Part shown: positions 47,013 to 59,644 of the stretch, piece by piece
Layout: each line of letters opens with the position of its first letter
Position numbering within the stretch: the first letter of the stretch is position 1
Origin: Rosellinia necatrix
Taxonomy: Eukaryota; Ascomycota; Sordariomycetes; Xylariales; Xylariaceae
Assembly: GCA_021209875.1 (NCBI GenBank)
Contig: JAGYVD010000007.1
Coordinates: 2,728,001-2,792,000, forward strand
Direction of reading: 5' to 3'
Length of the DNA stretch: 64,000 nt
The notes under the pieces: model-generated
The model's input: only the letters and a program-made list of their open reading frames with translations
What the model was told of the DNA's origin: nothing
Databases searched by the model: none
Position numbers and translations under genes: made by a program

Positions 47013-50000
47013 CCGCGGCTCTCCCCACTCTCTCGAGGATAATAACTCAAGATGATTACGGAGAGTATGTGCTGATGGCGATCCCTTGACGGCAATATAC
47101 AAAAGTTCACGGGGCCTCAGGGATGCGTGTGAGGTTGCGCGCCAGCTTACACGCAGCAGTTGCCAGACAAATGTCTCGACTCGCTCATGGGGAGTATAGC
47201 TTCTTGGCATCTTGTGCCTCAGTCCTCAGTCCATTCGCTTGGGGAGAGAGGTGGAGGGTGGAGGAGTGGCTGGTAACTATCCCACCGTACTCGCCTAAGG
47301 TACCTCGATTCCTAACTACGCCTAACTACCTGGTTAATTACCAGCTAGGTATCAGTCCGGATGCCAGACTCGGTACTACTGTGCGTATCAACGCACTATG
47401 TGGTGAGATGGTCTACTTGTAAATGTTCCCGGCCCACAAGGTACCTAGCAGTACAGACACCTGAATTGACGTGCTTCCGAGACCACAAAGGTGCACCATC
47501 ACTGGCCAGGAACGGATTGGGCAGGAGGGATTTTCCATTGGACAAGAAATGAAATAGGATGACGGCACATAACAGGCGGGACCCTTCATGTCCATGGTGA
47601 GTCCGGCCATCCTGGCGATCTGCTGGAGTGACTAGTGGGTGGGGGAGACGAGAGATCTATGGACAAAGAACTGAGTATAAACTCGAGAAATCAAATCAGA
47701 GTATCATAGGAAGGGAGATTTGACAGGCAGATGCGTGATATCTCTGCCCGGATTTTGCCCGTGTTTGGCACATTGCTAAGTACCACAAATGTCCCTGATC
47801 AACGGCTGAGGAACAGGCTCTTCGCGTTGCGCCTACAAATAACTACTACAATACGTGGTGGTGAATATACATAACGAGTATTCCGGGGCCGTGGACTGTA
47901 AGGGCCAATAATTAGCGATCATCGGGCAAGGAATCGTAGGAGAGAGGGTAAGAAGGTAAGTTAGTCAGTAGTGTACACTACGGCAGTGTAGCGTAGATAC
48001 ATACATGCTATGGCATTTACGTAGTACTTCTGTCCAGGACCAGGGTTGTAAAATAGAGTAGACCGGGGGGGAGGGGTTCAGTTAGAATCAACGATCTGAG
48101 AGATACTTTACACTACCTAGTACAGTATAGTACATGTACGAGGAACGAAGTGGCGGTGAAGAGAAGCTTGGACCTGTTTAACCCGCGGGGTGCTGTGGGA
48201 TACAACCATACAGTATGTGTACAGACCATTGCACAGTACTAGAACCCCGTTTTAGAACTAGGTAAGTTGCTGGCTGTTGTAGTGTAAGGGTCAGGCAAAA
48301 TACCTAGGCATGACTTCTTTACCTACAATTTATAGTGTATCTTTATCTACCCAGGTACGGTAGGGACTCAAATTAACTAGCAGGCAGCGGGTGATCTACT
48401 CTGTCTGTGCTGCTGAAGGGGCCACGAACTAGCTAATGCCCCCTCTGAGAGCTGATACCTAAGTACATACGGAAAGAGGCGTGATAAGTTTGCCTGCTAT
48501 CTTTTGATGTACTTATAACCACTTATATAGCAGTATGCTCTGACTAGTGGTCATATGATTATGGGCTGTATATACATAGCTATCTACCTAAGTGGTTGGC
48601 AGAGCCAGGAGCGGAACTCAAGACATCAAGGCCATTGTATTTCGTAACCAATGGACATCTCGGGGCTGTATCTGTACCTGCCTTCAAATTCGATTCATCG
48701 ATCCGATGACAGTGGAGAGGTGAGAAGAGAGGCTGGCACGCTGGGCATCCTTTCCCACGTTGTTCACTCCAATTGGACCAGCAAATCCCTATAATACCAG
48801 CCTGGACAAGCAGTCGGTGGTACGCGTTTGTCGGATGGTAAGCACAGCATGGGCATCTATCTCCCATTTCTTGATAGCGCCACAAGTCCCCGCCCGCATC
48901 TCCCCTCTTCACACCACTTCATCTCTCTCCTTCGTCTTGGCCCGAATACTATGTAGTTGCTAGTTATGAGTCCAGCCTGATAAGCACTTTTTTTTTTTCC
49001 TTTGTTTATCACGGATAACGGTCCGCTCTTGCAGCCCGCTGACTGCTAGGATTGTGGGGCCTGATGATGTGCACATTCGCCTCTCCATGTTGGGTGCTCC
49101 TTAGGCCCACTGGTCTGCGAAGGATTCGAGCTAAGCAGTCATCACGCTCGTACACTAATGTCAATTCCCGTGAGTGAGGTATACAAGCTCTCCCCAATCG
49201 CGCCGCTCGGCTCTGCTTCAATTTGTAATGGCGGCGCGGGTATGAGTAACGAGAGAGAGCGCAACAGTTATAGCAGGAAATTGTACTATGTTCGGTAAGG
49301 TAAGCCCACAGGTCTTCCTGTTGGCATTCTGATTAGCTACTTGAGTCTACACAATAACCGGTGCTTGGTTTGGCGGCTCGTTGGGGTCGTCTCCCTTGTC
49401 GTTACCCTAGGACAGTGTCCACATCAGCTGGATGGGTGTGTTCATCGACGTGGGTGCCGCTGATTGGTTAGAGAAGGGCTGGATGGGCGATGGAGGGTGA
49501 CAGAGAGGTTGGTACACAAAACCGAAACTATCGTATGTAGGAGAAGGGTACCGACGCCGAGAGCGACATTGAAAACTCCTCACACTGTCCTAGCCGGTGA
49601 TGGGGCGTTGTCTAACCAAGTGCCGATGGCCTAACGAGCACACCAACACTTTTTGACGTTTAAAAGGACGAAATCGGACCGCTCGACTCTCGCCATCAAT
49701 GCCTAGACGCCAATCCGTACCTTTCTTGAAACTCAACCGCCATGGTTCTTTCCGTGTGGTGAGCGCTGTCAAAATCCTGCCGTGCGGTGTTGGGGCGAGC
49801 CCCGGTGGCCTATCTAATGTTGGCGAGCTGGACATGGTTGGTTTGTCGCTGTCGTCGCGCGTAACAGGCGATCGATGGTTAACTACTATGTACTTCCAAC
49901 ATCATAAGTAGGTACAGTACAATACATACATACATAACTACATACCCAAGGTTCGTTAGGAGTGTAGCGTATTAGCGGAGGGCATCCTGAAACGGGCCAG

Positions 50001-53000
50001 CCTAGATAGGCTGGATCGGACTGTAAACGGGGCTCCGTCCAGAACCTCCATGCAAGACAATCGGCTGACAACACAACAAGGCTGGCCACCTTGCCAAATG
50101 ATGATCCTTAGATCCTGCACCGGCCATGGGGGCCCCGGAGCATGGGGTAAAAAGCATGATTGGCTAGGTGTAGGAGATGCATAGCCGCGCCCGCCGTGCG
50201 TTAGTCTCGCTGCTCGCTCATGCAAGTGCTCAAGCCCATGATCTCGGATGCCCCTGTCATACCCTCGATAACCTCGCTGCTCTTGCATGTGCCGAATCGT
50301 ACAGTGCACTCTCGACGCTCTACGACAGGTTGCGCTGACGGCAGAAGCTTATTTCGCTGGCCGTTGAAACGGCTTCCATGGGTAGTTGTCGGTAGTGAGT
50401 GTGAGTAGGGAGAGCTGACGCTTACACGCCGCGAGTGCACCGTCGGCCATGGAACGCGGGCGTCGGCTAACGAGAGGCTGGAGGGGACGTAGCGAGCGCA
50501 CTGTGGGGTGGTTGGATCTTCAACACCGGGCCCTGTATGACAGAGGATGCGCCGGTCGCCGGTGTGTAAGAAAGGGGACCTTGACGCGCCGTACGAAGTA
50601 GTGTAGTTAATTATATATTGACCAGGTGCAAGCGTAGTGTAGTGTATTCGTCACCATAACGTCGTACCCCGAAATAGAGGAATGGCCCACCAAAGAACGA
50701 GGACGGTCGGACATGGCATGGACCAAGGGAATTAATTGCCAGCGATTAATTACCGACGAACCCAACAAACTGGTAGAGCATTCTATAATGCCTGGTACCA
50801 ATTGATACCCCACATGGCGTGTCTGGCTTCGAGAAGCCCAGCTGCGATGCAGTCGGTCGTACATCATACATACGGTAACTATCTGCCGTCCTATCGCTGC
50901 AGTCTCCATAACTGGCAAAGCGCCTGCCTGCACATTGCGACGACAGGCTGTAGCTCCCAATTGCAACTTTGAGCTCACGATGCAAGGTTATAGGCACTAT
51001 AGATATTGTCGCTACCTACCTATACCAGATAGAGGATAGAGGATAGAGGATAGATAGAGAGAGAGAAGAGAGAGCGTGTGAAATGCAGCCGAGACCCGAG
51101 CAGTTGTGCCACGCACTGAGACGGTGGTTGGGCGCCTCTGCCCTTAGTCTGCCCTTAGCCTGGCGGCCTTCTATCAGCCAATTCAACCAGCCTGGCGAAT
51201 AATACCCGGTACATAGTCCCAAAAGAGCGACTCCTGTACGGAGATCCCGCGCGAAGTTGCGGCATGTCATGACGGTCGCTCCAGTCTGGCTATAATGAGG
51301 CTCCTCTATGTATTGGCGCGCGCCAGCGGATGAACCAATGTTGTGCATGGCATAAGCATCGCATCGCATGCGGTGGCCGTCTGAGGCTCTCTTCCACGGC
51401 ATGTGCTGGTGACCCTACCTCGTCCCCCCGCATCGCTGCCAACGGTGCACATGTCCTGTGCTGAAGACCCGTTGAGCAGCGACGTCCTCCTGCCTTGGTG
51501 AACACAAAGTAACGATGGCACGAGATCCACGCATCTTGGACCTGCACAAGACGGAGACGGCGCGCGCTGCATGGAATCCTGCACCTGCCCGGCCTCTGCC
51601 TTACCGGCAGGAGCAGTGGTAGCGGCATTGGAACTGTCGCTCGTCTCCAGCAGCGCGGGTCCGGGATTTGATCCTCTGTCGATTACCTCGTGCGGCACCT
51701 CAATGATCCGAGGATGATATATGGACCTGATCAAGTATAGAAGAACAGAGCTACCAGTGCAGTGCATCGTTGATCGGCCGTGAGTAGTTTATACTTGTAG
51801 GTCGGGGTCGGCCCGGCCGCAGGCCCGACTCTGATGACAGAGATATTGCAAGTGGGCTGGCATAGCGTGGCAGCTTTCCCCAATCCATCGACCGCTTTAG
51901 ACGGCGCTGGTATGATATCAGAGGAAACATCTCACGTTCAACAGATAGTAGGAGGCTCTCCTGTCTTTGCCTGCTATTATAGGCTCACCATCTCCAGTTG
52001 ACCGAGATATGTACGTACTCCATACATACATGCATACATACATACATACATACACGTACAGTCGTACTTGCAAACCTGCCTACTATACATACACATCTAG
52101 AGGGCGAGGCAGGGACGGATGACCCACAACAGTTACCATTCACTCAGGCTTGTAAGCCCTGAGATAGCTTAGTTAAGTAAGACACCACATGCATCGCTCT
52201 CTTCGCCCCGAATGCATACCAATACGTACGTACCGAAACACCCTACCTACCTACCTACCTACCTAGGTACCCAGGCAGTTACCCCATTTGTATCGTATAC
52301 GTAAGTATATATGTATCGCGGGCTGTGAGTTGGCAATTGCTCGGTGGCCCCGCCGGCCCATGACCAACTATACTACCAAGGTAGGTTAACTAAAAACAAA
52401 AGGGGCCGGGTTTGTGGTCATCACCAGACATTCGAGATACCTAGTTCCGCCTCTCTCGCGGTCCATCATTCAATCTTCACATGCCGGAATCCGGCAGGAC
52501 GACACGAATTTGCACCCGATGCGCGCCGTAGGTTTCGCGAGAGTTAATAAGGCGTGTACACATGGGTATTGAGCTTACCCTATAACCTAGACTAACTGAC
52601 TACATGCATACTATACATATGTATGTACGAGCTGCTAGCGAACGGCGCCTGCGGTACAGAGGGCCTGGGGAGAATAGTGTGGCTTCTTTTGGCTAATCCA
52701 AGGAAGCATGCAAGTGACGGGCTTGGCGGCTATTGGTCCGAATTCACCGCATCCGCTTGCAGGCAAGATGCATGCCGTGAGTACCTCCTCACGGAATCTT
52801 GCATGCGGAGACTAAAACAGAGGCATACAACGCCGCATTTTCTTCCTGCAGAACTATTATTGCTCTGCACCACGTACGAGCGCACAAGCGATCCGATGTA
52901 CTGGAGGTGGGAACTATGTACATACATATGTATACGCTTCAGATATCTTGGAAGGGGGCTTCCACATCCCTACTTGTCCTCATCAAGTTCCATGTTGATT

Positions 53001-56000
53001 ACTCACGCTACCTAATACTATCGATTTCCGGATACAAAGTATAAGTCAGGACGAAAGGCTCAACTAAGCGCGCTCATGCTAGTGAATCATTCCCTACGCA
53101 TTCTTCCAATATACATGTACCTATGTGGGTAAGCACCTTAAGAGAAGATCACACACGTACTGTATATGCTACCTGTGAAATCAAGAAACATTCATGACCC
53201 GGCTCGTAAGGAAGGAAAACTTGGCCCCCAACTTACATGTCACATTGCATTTCACAGCGTCATGTATGTGTAACTGACGGCCTTTCCCTCGTAAGACAAT
53301 GCCTAGTCCACTATGTCAAGTCCCTCGCCCCTTATGCTATTAGCGCAAGAGTTTTATACTCAAAGCGGTTGTTGAAGCACGAGATAGCCTCCTACGGTAC
53401 AATTTAAACATGTTAACCTTGTCTAGAAATGTATGCGCGCGCATAAACCTACCTAATATGTAAACCTAGATACAAACTTGGAACCTGAGCGCCCCTTGAT
53501 AGAATACACAACTGCCTAGCCTAGGTAGAGTTTTCAACAATCGCCTCAAGAGTGCCACAAGACCCGAAAAGGGTTTTATTTCATGCTCCGGCAGCTTAGG
53601 TACCATAACGTCCCTTGAGAGTTGCTATCTAAGCGGATGCAAGACGATCGATCGCCTTCCATTCCGCTGTGGGCTATATCTACTGCGGAGGTGTGCATAT
53701 GTAGGTACCTACCTACCTACGCAGGTTGGGTACCTTCAAATAGCCTTACTTGCACGCCTGATGCAAGTACCTACCTGGGACCTACATACAGTGCGTCTGC
53801 TTCACAGCGTGCATATATCTGCACGTTAGCCTGGGACCTGACTTATCGCATGCATAGGCTGCTCCCTCGACACCTGCCGTACGGTATACTAAGTAACTAT
53901 CAGTTACCTTGACGCAGCCGTAACAAGCACCAGATCCTACTATACACGATTTCCATCAAGAAAATTCAAAAGACTCGATATGCATACATACCATCCGTTG
54001 ACGCGAAGGAACGATCCGATAAGTTGTGCTGATAGTAGTCGAGAGTGCAGAATCAGTCCGCGCATTGTCCCAAATTTGAGATGGATTTAGGTAGCGGGTG
54101 TACCCAGCACACTAGTCACTAAGCCAGGGGTGCGAGTGGATTCTCGGCTGGCCGCGATGCTGAATTTCTAGCATCCCACTCATGACCAGGGTCGTGAGAA
54201 TTGGACCAACGAATAGCTCTGGGCCAAGTCCGGCCAGCAGGTCAGAGTTGTCGAGAAAGAGGGGAAGATGCGAGCCAAGAACCTCAATGCCAGCCTGGTG
54301 GAGCAGGTTGAAGGACAACCCTCTCAAGTACCGTCTTCCGTGTCAGCACTAGGAGCGATGCCGACAATTCAGCAATGAGGTCGATGGTGCTACAGAGTGA
54401 TAAATTTCGGCGTTGATTGTTAACAGCCAACCCAATACGCCGTCACGGCCTGCCTACCCCCCTGCTGAAGGCACCGCTTACGGGGTTGTGCCCGCAGAGC
54501 GATTGCTGATGGTGGAATGTTTCTAATTCTCGCAGTCCGTCGGATGGTGCAGCGTGAGCGAACATCGGCGTGGCTAATAATGAGGAAGGCCCAGCCACTT
54601 CGCATAAGGGAATAGAGGTGGACAAGCCTTGCCTGCCCCGACAGCTTTAAATGGCATGGGTCGCGCCCCAGATCGAGCCATCTCGTGCGGCCTAGGGGAG
54701 GTGGTTATTTTGACAGGCCAGCTCTTACCTGTTTTCCTTGGGAGAGGGACGTCGGCTAGGCGCTGTGAAACTTGGATCACTCACGGCATCACCAAGAACA
54801 ACGCATTCGCTGCCCTTATCATCGTTCACTCATGCGGCCTTCTCGTCTCAGCTGCTAGGTCTTGCTTGCGATGAGGAACACATGTATCCGCATCATACTT
54901 GTTTGCGGTCCTTGTGTATTGTTACATGTATTAGGGCTTGTCAGATCAACCCTTTCTCAAACGGGGGAGAAAGGCTTACCAACCTGGCTCTTTCCCTCAA
55001 ACCTCAAAGCGGTCTCGAGTACACCAACGTACCGATTATGATGAGCATTGCGGAAGATGGATCTTGTGACACAGTTCGAAAAGCCACCCAAGCCACCAGT
55101 GTCTCAGACTCAGCGCGGATATGTGAACATGTTGAACTTGTGCCACAATGCCACGCCAGAACAGCGCACTATGGTATCTTGAATAACAGGGTGAGGGGCC
55201 ACACCCCTTCCGCATTGCTCGTGATTCGTCGCAACTGCCGCCCTCAGGCGCTGCAGTAATAACGATCGTTGCCTATTATTTCCTAGCTCTCCCGCGTGCT
55301 TTTAATGACATCTACCAGGCCCTGCAAGTAAATCGCTAAATTTCGGCCATGTAGAGCACACCCATTCAATTTTGCCAGATAGTATCCTAGATTGATGGAG
55401 ATTGTTGAGAGTTAGGTGGCTTGCTTTAATTCATACAGATCGGGCTTCTAACCGGGAAATGATAAAACAAGATATTTGGGTATATGTAGCTTAATCTTCA
55501 ACCAGACTTCAGTATTAGGCGCGAGAAGTAAGTATTATCATACAACCCCCGTTTAACTACCGCCAAAGCACCTCCTTCACTTAGTGTACAGCGATCTAGG
55601 TATGTCAAGGGTATACTTGGCCCGACCAGTGTGCTTCTATGGCTAGTATGACAATGCAAGTGCCAGGACTATCTTGCTTACGCTTTTCTCTCAATGAGCA
55701 TGTGCACTGGAGAGAGAAAGTTTGCCAGTAAGTTAGTAACCAGTAACTAACTCCTAAGCTATGCTCGGCAGTCCTGGATATGTCTTAGGTGGGCTTTGGA
55801 GACCGACGGTCAATCGAGCGACAAGGCATGCGTTCAAATCTCTTCAAATACCAGAAGCATCGAATAAGTTGCTGCCGTCAAAGACATCGTACGCCCAGGG
55901 AATCTATATTTGTTCCTCTTTGCATTTCATCCTTTTCTCCTTCTTAGTTCTCATCTTCGATTTTATTTATTTATTTCGCCGCAATTTGAGCCCAATCGCT

Positions 56001-57766
56001 AAAATACGAGCCCATCTTGGGTACTCCCGATGCCGTCGCCCCAGCATTGCCGCACGAGAGCAGATGCAAAGTTATTCATAGTGTAGCTATGTATCTTGCC
56101 CACGAGAAGTTCGGTATTGTTCACACCGTGTGCCAGCTATGAACGGCAAGAACTGACCGACCGGCCAACCGGCCAAGGCCAACTCCAGTATACCCTCAAC
56201 ATTCGCTCCATCTCGCTGGCCAACTAAGTAGTTATACACTGCTCTGGGTATAAGGTGCCCACCAGGCCACACGGGGGGCGGCCGTCTTCCTTTCCGGTCC
56301 CCACTTATGAGATACTCAATACAGTAATCATCTCATGAATATCTTGAACACCCAGGTAACTACCTACCGTGTCTTGCCCTATACAACTAGCTAGGGCATT
56401 TTTACCGATTAGGTACGTGTACTTCTAAGGAACTAGGATACGTGTAGACAGACGATAATTCGCTGAACGTCATGTGGAGGGTCCCCGATGGCTAGGTACC
56501 GGCGTCTACTATGCTATACTAACTACATAAATAGCTAGGGACGGACAAGGCCAAGGAGGCCATGAGAAAAAGCAGCGAGCGCACAAGATGTAGTGATTGG
56601 CTCTGCGAAAGTGACGACCGTTCTTGTAGACTGCTAACTCGGTATTAGGTTACAATCCGTGGCTTTACTGCATTGAGACGAGGGCTTGGGGAGGCTATTT
56701 GTTGTGGTATATGTACTCATGTTGCATCAAATCATATCCCCGATCACCCACTATCCATCTACTGGTACTCTACGCCATGGCCATCGCACATCCCGCTCCC
56801 ACCACGATATCCCACACCCAGGAAGACAAAAAGAAACCTGCCTAACATTCAACGGCGAACCTTTTTTTTGGCCAGCTTGGCATGACAAAGTTGAGCTCGA
56901 GGGTACGCTAGTGAGCGGTGCCTCAAACGGGCAAATGTGTCATTAGAGCACGCTTCGCAACCAGGTCACGATATACTATACCCCAAGCCGGAGGAGTTAG
57001 CTTGGTGCTCGATTGTCCAATTGCGCAGTTGGTCAGCTCCCCCTTTGACTTTGACGGCATACTACAGTACGAAATATAACATGTAGTACTCACCATACAT
57101 GGCGATGCACAGTACGCATCGTATGCTAATATACGTGGAATCTATCGTATAATTTATTTTATTTGATCCTTTAAAAAATAATAGGTAAAAATAGAGAGCG
57201 ATGGGGAGCATGGGAGGTTGGAGCGAAATCGATACTGTAGTCGAATGATCAAGGGTATCCGTTGTATACAGCACCCTTATAGATGCACGCCCCCTCTCTA
57301 TAGACCCCTGTTGGCACCCCTGAATACTTGTCGCCGCTAACGAGCCACACTGGAGCCTTGCTGATTGTGTTACAGTACAACGCTGAGCCCACTGAGAAAC
57401 AAGGACCGAGAAAAACCCCCTGCTAAAGACAGCGATTGGGAAGTATCCACGGGTACCTTGGGACCCCAGGTACTTCATGTATACTGTAACAGCGGGAGCG
57501 ATGTGCTACCTTGTACTTTCATACGCTGCAGCAGAACCGCTAGCCAAATCTCTCACCATACTCCACCGCCGCTCCACCTATCCACTGTGTTGTACGTGTA
57601 CAGCGGTACCGCTCAGAGCCATGAAGGGGGACCCTAGCTCTTGTCGGTCGTCAAACCAGAGCCGCTCCACTTTCAGTACCTACCTAGGTACTGTAATCCA
57701 TCAATCCCACCCATGCTTTCTTCTCCTCCACTTCTCTCCTGCCCTGTCTAGCTCGCTCGCTCGACA

Positions 57767-57823
57767 ATGGCAAACCCCAGCAGCAACAGAAGAGAGAGGC
57801 CCAGCCTGGGTTGGGCAGCCTAG
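57767..57823 (+). other. Short ORF with strong start context (possible distal uORF or exon)
   Basis: An ATG in GACAATGG context (A at -3, G at +4) follows a C/T-rich leader-like stretch (57715-57765) and encodes 18 residues beginning MANPSSNRRERP before TAG. It may be a uORF in a very long stuA leader, a tiny independent gene, or chance. Confidence 0.25.
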
Positions 57824-58029
57824 TGGGAGAAAGTGGTCCTTGCCCTCCACCCGCGCTGGCAGGCCAGAGCCGTTCTAGATACCTTGGGGACTGCCAGTCG
57901 GCCGACGAACAGAGGAACAGACGCTGCTGGATCTATGTACGCTGGAGGTCGGTACATTAGATATGGTGGGTAGGCCTGGTCTAGATAGTGGTGTGGAAGG
58001 TGGGCGGCGAGTAGGAGTGGTGGTGGTTG

Positions 58030-58500
58030 ATGGTGTAGGTACAACAATTTTGCCTGCTCTCTCTGCTCCTGTCTACCTGCTACGCTTTGTACCTGCCTTC
58101 CCTATCTGCTGCTCCCCCCAAGGCAAAAGTTCCTTCCTCCTGTGCTGGGTTGTGTACCTGCCGGCCGTACCTCCTTCCGCGCGCATCGCAAGTACCTCAA
58201 CCAGCCCTCCAGCCAGCCAACCAACCAGCCTAACTACCTCCATAAGCTGTACTCAAGGTACCTACACCTTTCCTATCCTATCACCTTCTCAGTTAGCCAA
58301 CCGATCTGTTCGCTCCTCTCTCTTATCCACCTCAACCTCCTCCTTCTTTTCTCCTCTTCCTCTTCAATCTTCCTACCTCCTCACCACTAACAAGGAGAGA
58401 CTTTCTTCGTCTCGTCTCCCTCCAGACTTCCTCTCTTTCTCTCCCCCCCCTCCATACCCTCCCTCCCGCCTCTCTTTTTCTGATCCGTCCTCGCCAAGCT
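58030..58500 (+). promoter_or_regulatory. C/T-rich promoter-leader tract of stuA
   Basis: The plus strand is strongly pyrimidine-biased (CTCCTCC, TCTTCC, CCCCCC runs). This is the typical pyrimidine tract at transcription start regions of filamentous ascomycetes. It precedes stuA by about 1.1 kb, consistent with the long leaders known for stuA homologues. The bias also produces a spurious 187-codon frame at 57963-58526. Confidence 0.5.
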
Positions 58501-58557
58501 TTCGGGTTGAGGTTCCTGAGGTTTAGACTCAAAGGTTCGTGACTAGTCGTGGGGGTT

Positions 58558-58581
58558 ATGTTTTACGACTTTGTCTCCTGA
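58558..58581 (+). other. uORF 1 in the stuA leader (7 codons)
   Basis: ATG followed by six sense codons and TGA. It is the first of three ATGs in the leader region between the pyrimidine tract and the stuA start. Relevance depends on where transcription begins. Confidence 0.35.
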
Positions 58582-58779
58582 CAACGCAAACCCTGCCCAT
58601 TTCACTTCCACTTACAACCGCAACTTACAGGCTGACTATTACCAAACCCTGTTCAGATAAACTCAAAACTTTCCCGCCGGAGTTTTGAAACGTAGTGACG
58701 GATTTCCTCGGGTTTCTTCACTGGTCCCGGGATTAAAAAAAAAAAAAAAAAGACGAATCAACGATAACGACCCGTTTAC

Positions 58780-58797
58780 ATGGCCTACTTAGCTTAG
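58780..58797 (+). other. uORF 2 in the stuA leader (5 codons)
   Basis: ATGGCC followed by three codons and TAG, just 3' of a 17-base A run (58735-58751). G at +4 gives fair context. A. nidulans stuA is known to be controlled through a mini-ORF in its leader, so short uORFs here are of interest. Confidence 0.4.
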
Positions 58798-59317
58798 GTA
58801 TTTCCCAGTTTCACGACAATACAACTGCTACCCAGCGTCCTACCGAAGAGGAGGAGTAGCATTGTCCGATCACAATTACCCTCGAATCCCTATCGGTAAC
58901 TCGCATATACCTACCACCGGACCATCAATTTTTCACCCATCACTCAATTGGAGGACTTTTGGTACAGTCTTTACGACCTGTCACGACCCGCCTACGACGT
59001 TATTGTTAAGCGACCTTCTTTTTTTTTCTTGTTCTTTTTCCGTGCTGGTTGCTTGATTCTCACGTTTGTGAACATCACGCCGCTGCCACCGCCGCTGCCA
59101 CCCGATTTTTCTGCGTGCTAGTAGCGTCTAGCATCGGGTTCACCTGGGTGACCGTTGTCGATTTTGTGCTCTATTCCTTCGCGGATTTGGGCTTTTCGGC
59201 ACTTGCGAGTCATTAGGTTACAATTCGTGTTGACTTGGACCAGCATACCGAGGCCATTGTGTGAGCCATTGTGAACGTTGCCAAACTGCATCGGCCATAA
59301 ACCCGAAAGCCGTCAAG

Positions 59318-59644
59318 CTGGATTTACCACCGATCTCGTATCAGCCAACCCGGGGAACGTCTAATGCTCAATACTTCGGTGGTTTCACTGCTCAGCGCCC
59401 ACCGTATGTAAGTGAGAAATTGCCTTCGCTTCCTCTGCCACAGCCACCGGCGGCGTGTTCTCCAAGCGCCTCGTCTCCCCGGGTTAGCTCTATCGCTTCA
59501 TCAGCGAGTTCAAACGGCGACTCACAGACGTCCTTCACCTCTGCCCCCTCATCGAACGGTCCCAAGACACCCTCCCCAAATTTGCCCAGCTCGACAACGA
59601 TAGCGGCAGCATCAAGCATTGCAAGATACGATCCTTATTCGGCG
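59318..59644 (+). other. AUG-less in-frame extension upstream of the stuA start
   Basis: The stuA frame stays open from 59234 to the ATG at 59645 (137 codons) with no ATG. Its translation has coding-like bias: a KLDLPPISY segment, AQYFGGF, then Ser/Pro/Ala-rich sequence. A CTG at 59318 has A at -3 and G at +4, so initiation there would add 109 residues. Alternatives are an upstream exon joined by an intron I did not find, or untranslated leader. Confidence 0.4.
59364..59411 (+). other. uORF 3 (15 codons) overlapping a splice-donor-like site
   Basis: An ATG out of frame with stuA encodes 15 residues ending at TAA (59409-59411). Its last codons coincide with GTATGTAAGT (59404-59413), which contains two canonical fungal donor sites. 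Splicing there would remove the uORF's stop. Confidence 0.35.

Larger units (their letters stand above)
42525..57766. other. Gene-poor region upstream of stuA
   Basis: About 15 kb in which no ORF gives a recognisable domain. The longest frames (43198-43791 +, 51306-51767 -, 54738-55259 +) overlap microsatellites or lack any motif. Contents I can name are purine-rich tracts (42774-42822), CAGCAA repeats, GTAT/TATG, ATT and CATA microsatellites, and CCTA tracts (52240-52262). It may hold distal stuA regulatory DNA, non-coding transcripts or small lineage-specific genes. Confidence 0.45.

Noticed and set aside
48580..48912. Cysteine-rich frame (CPCC...CPAC) suggestive of a zinc-binding protein
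   Set aside because: The frame begins at GTG and the Cys/His spacing fits no family I know. Only one short exon is present.
51306..51767. 153-codon ORF on the minus strand
   Set aside because: No domain or conserved motif. An overlapping frame on the same strand is about as long, typical of non-coding sequence.
54738..55259. 173-codon ORF on the plus strand
   Set aside because: No recognisable motif, no promoter or splice support, and a length near what chance allows in this composition.
57963..58526. 187-codon ORF with a true ATG on the plus strand
   Set aside because: It lies in a strongly pyrimidine-biased tract where stop codons are scarce. The product is Ser/Pro/Leu-rich low complexity without a domain, and the region is better explained as the stuA promoter-leader.
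59261..59644. GTG at 59261 as the stuA start
   Set aside because: GTG is not a usual start in fungal nuclear genes. The ATG at 59645 gives the usual StuA N-terminus. The upstream frame is reported separately as an unexplained extension.
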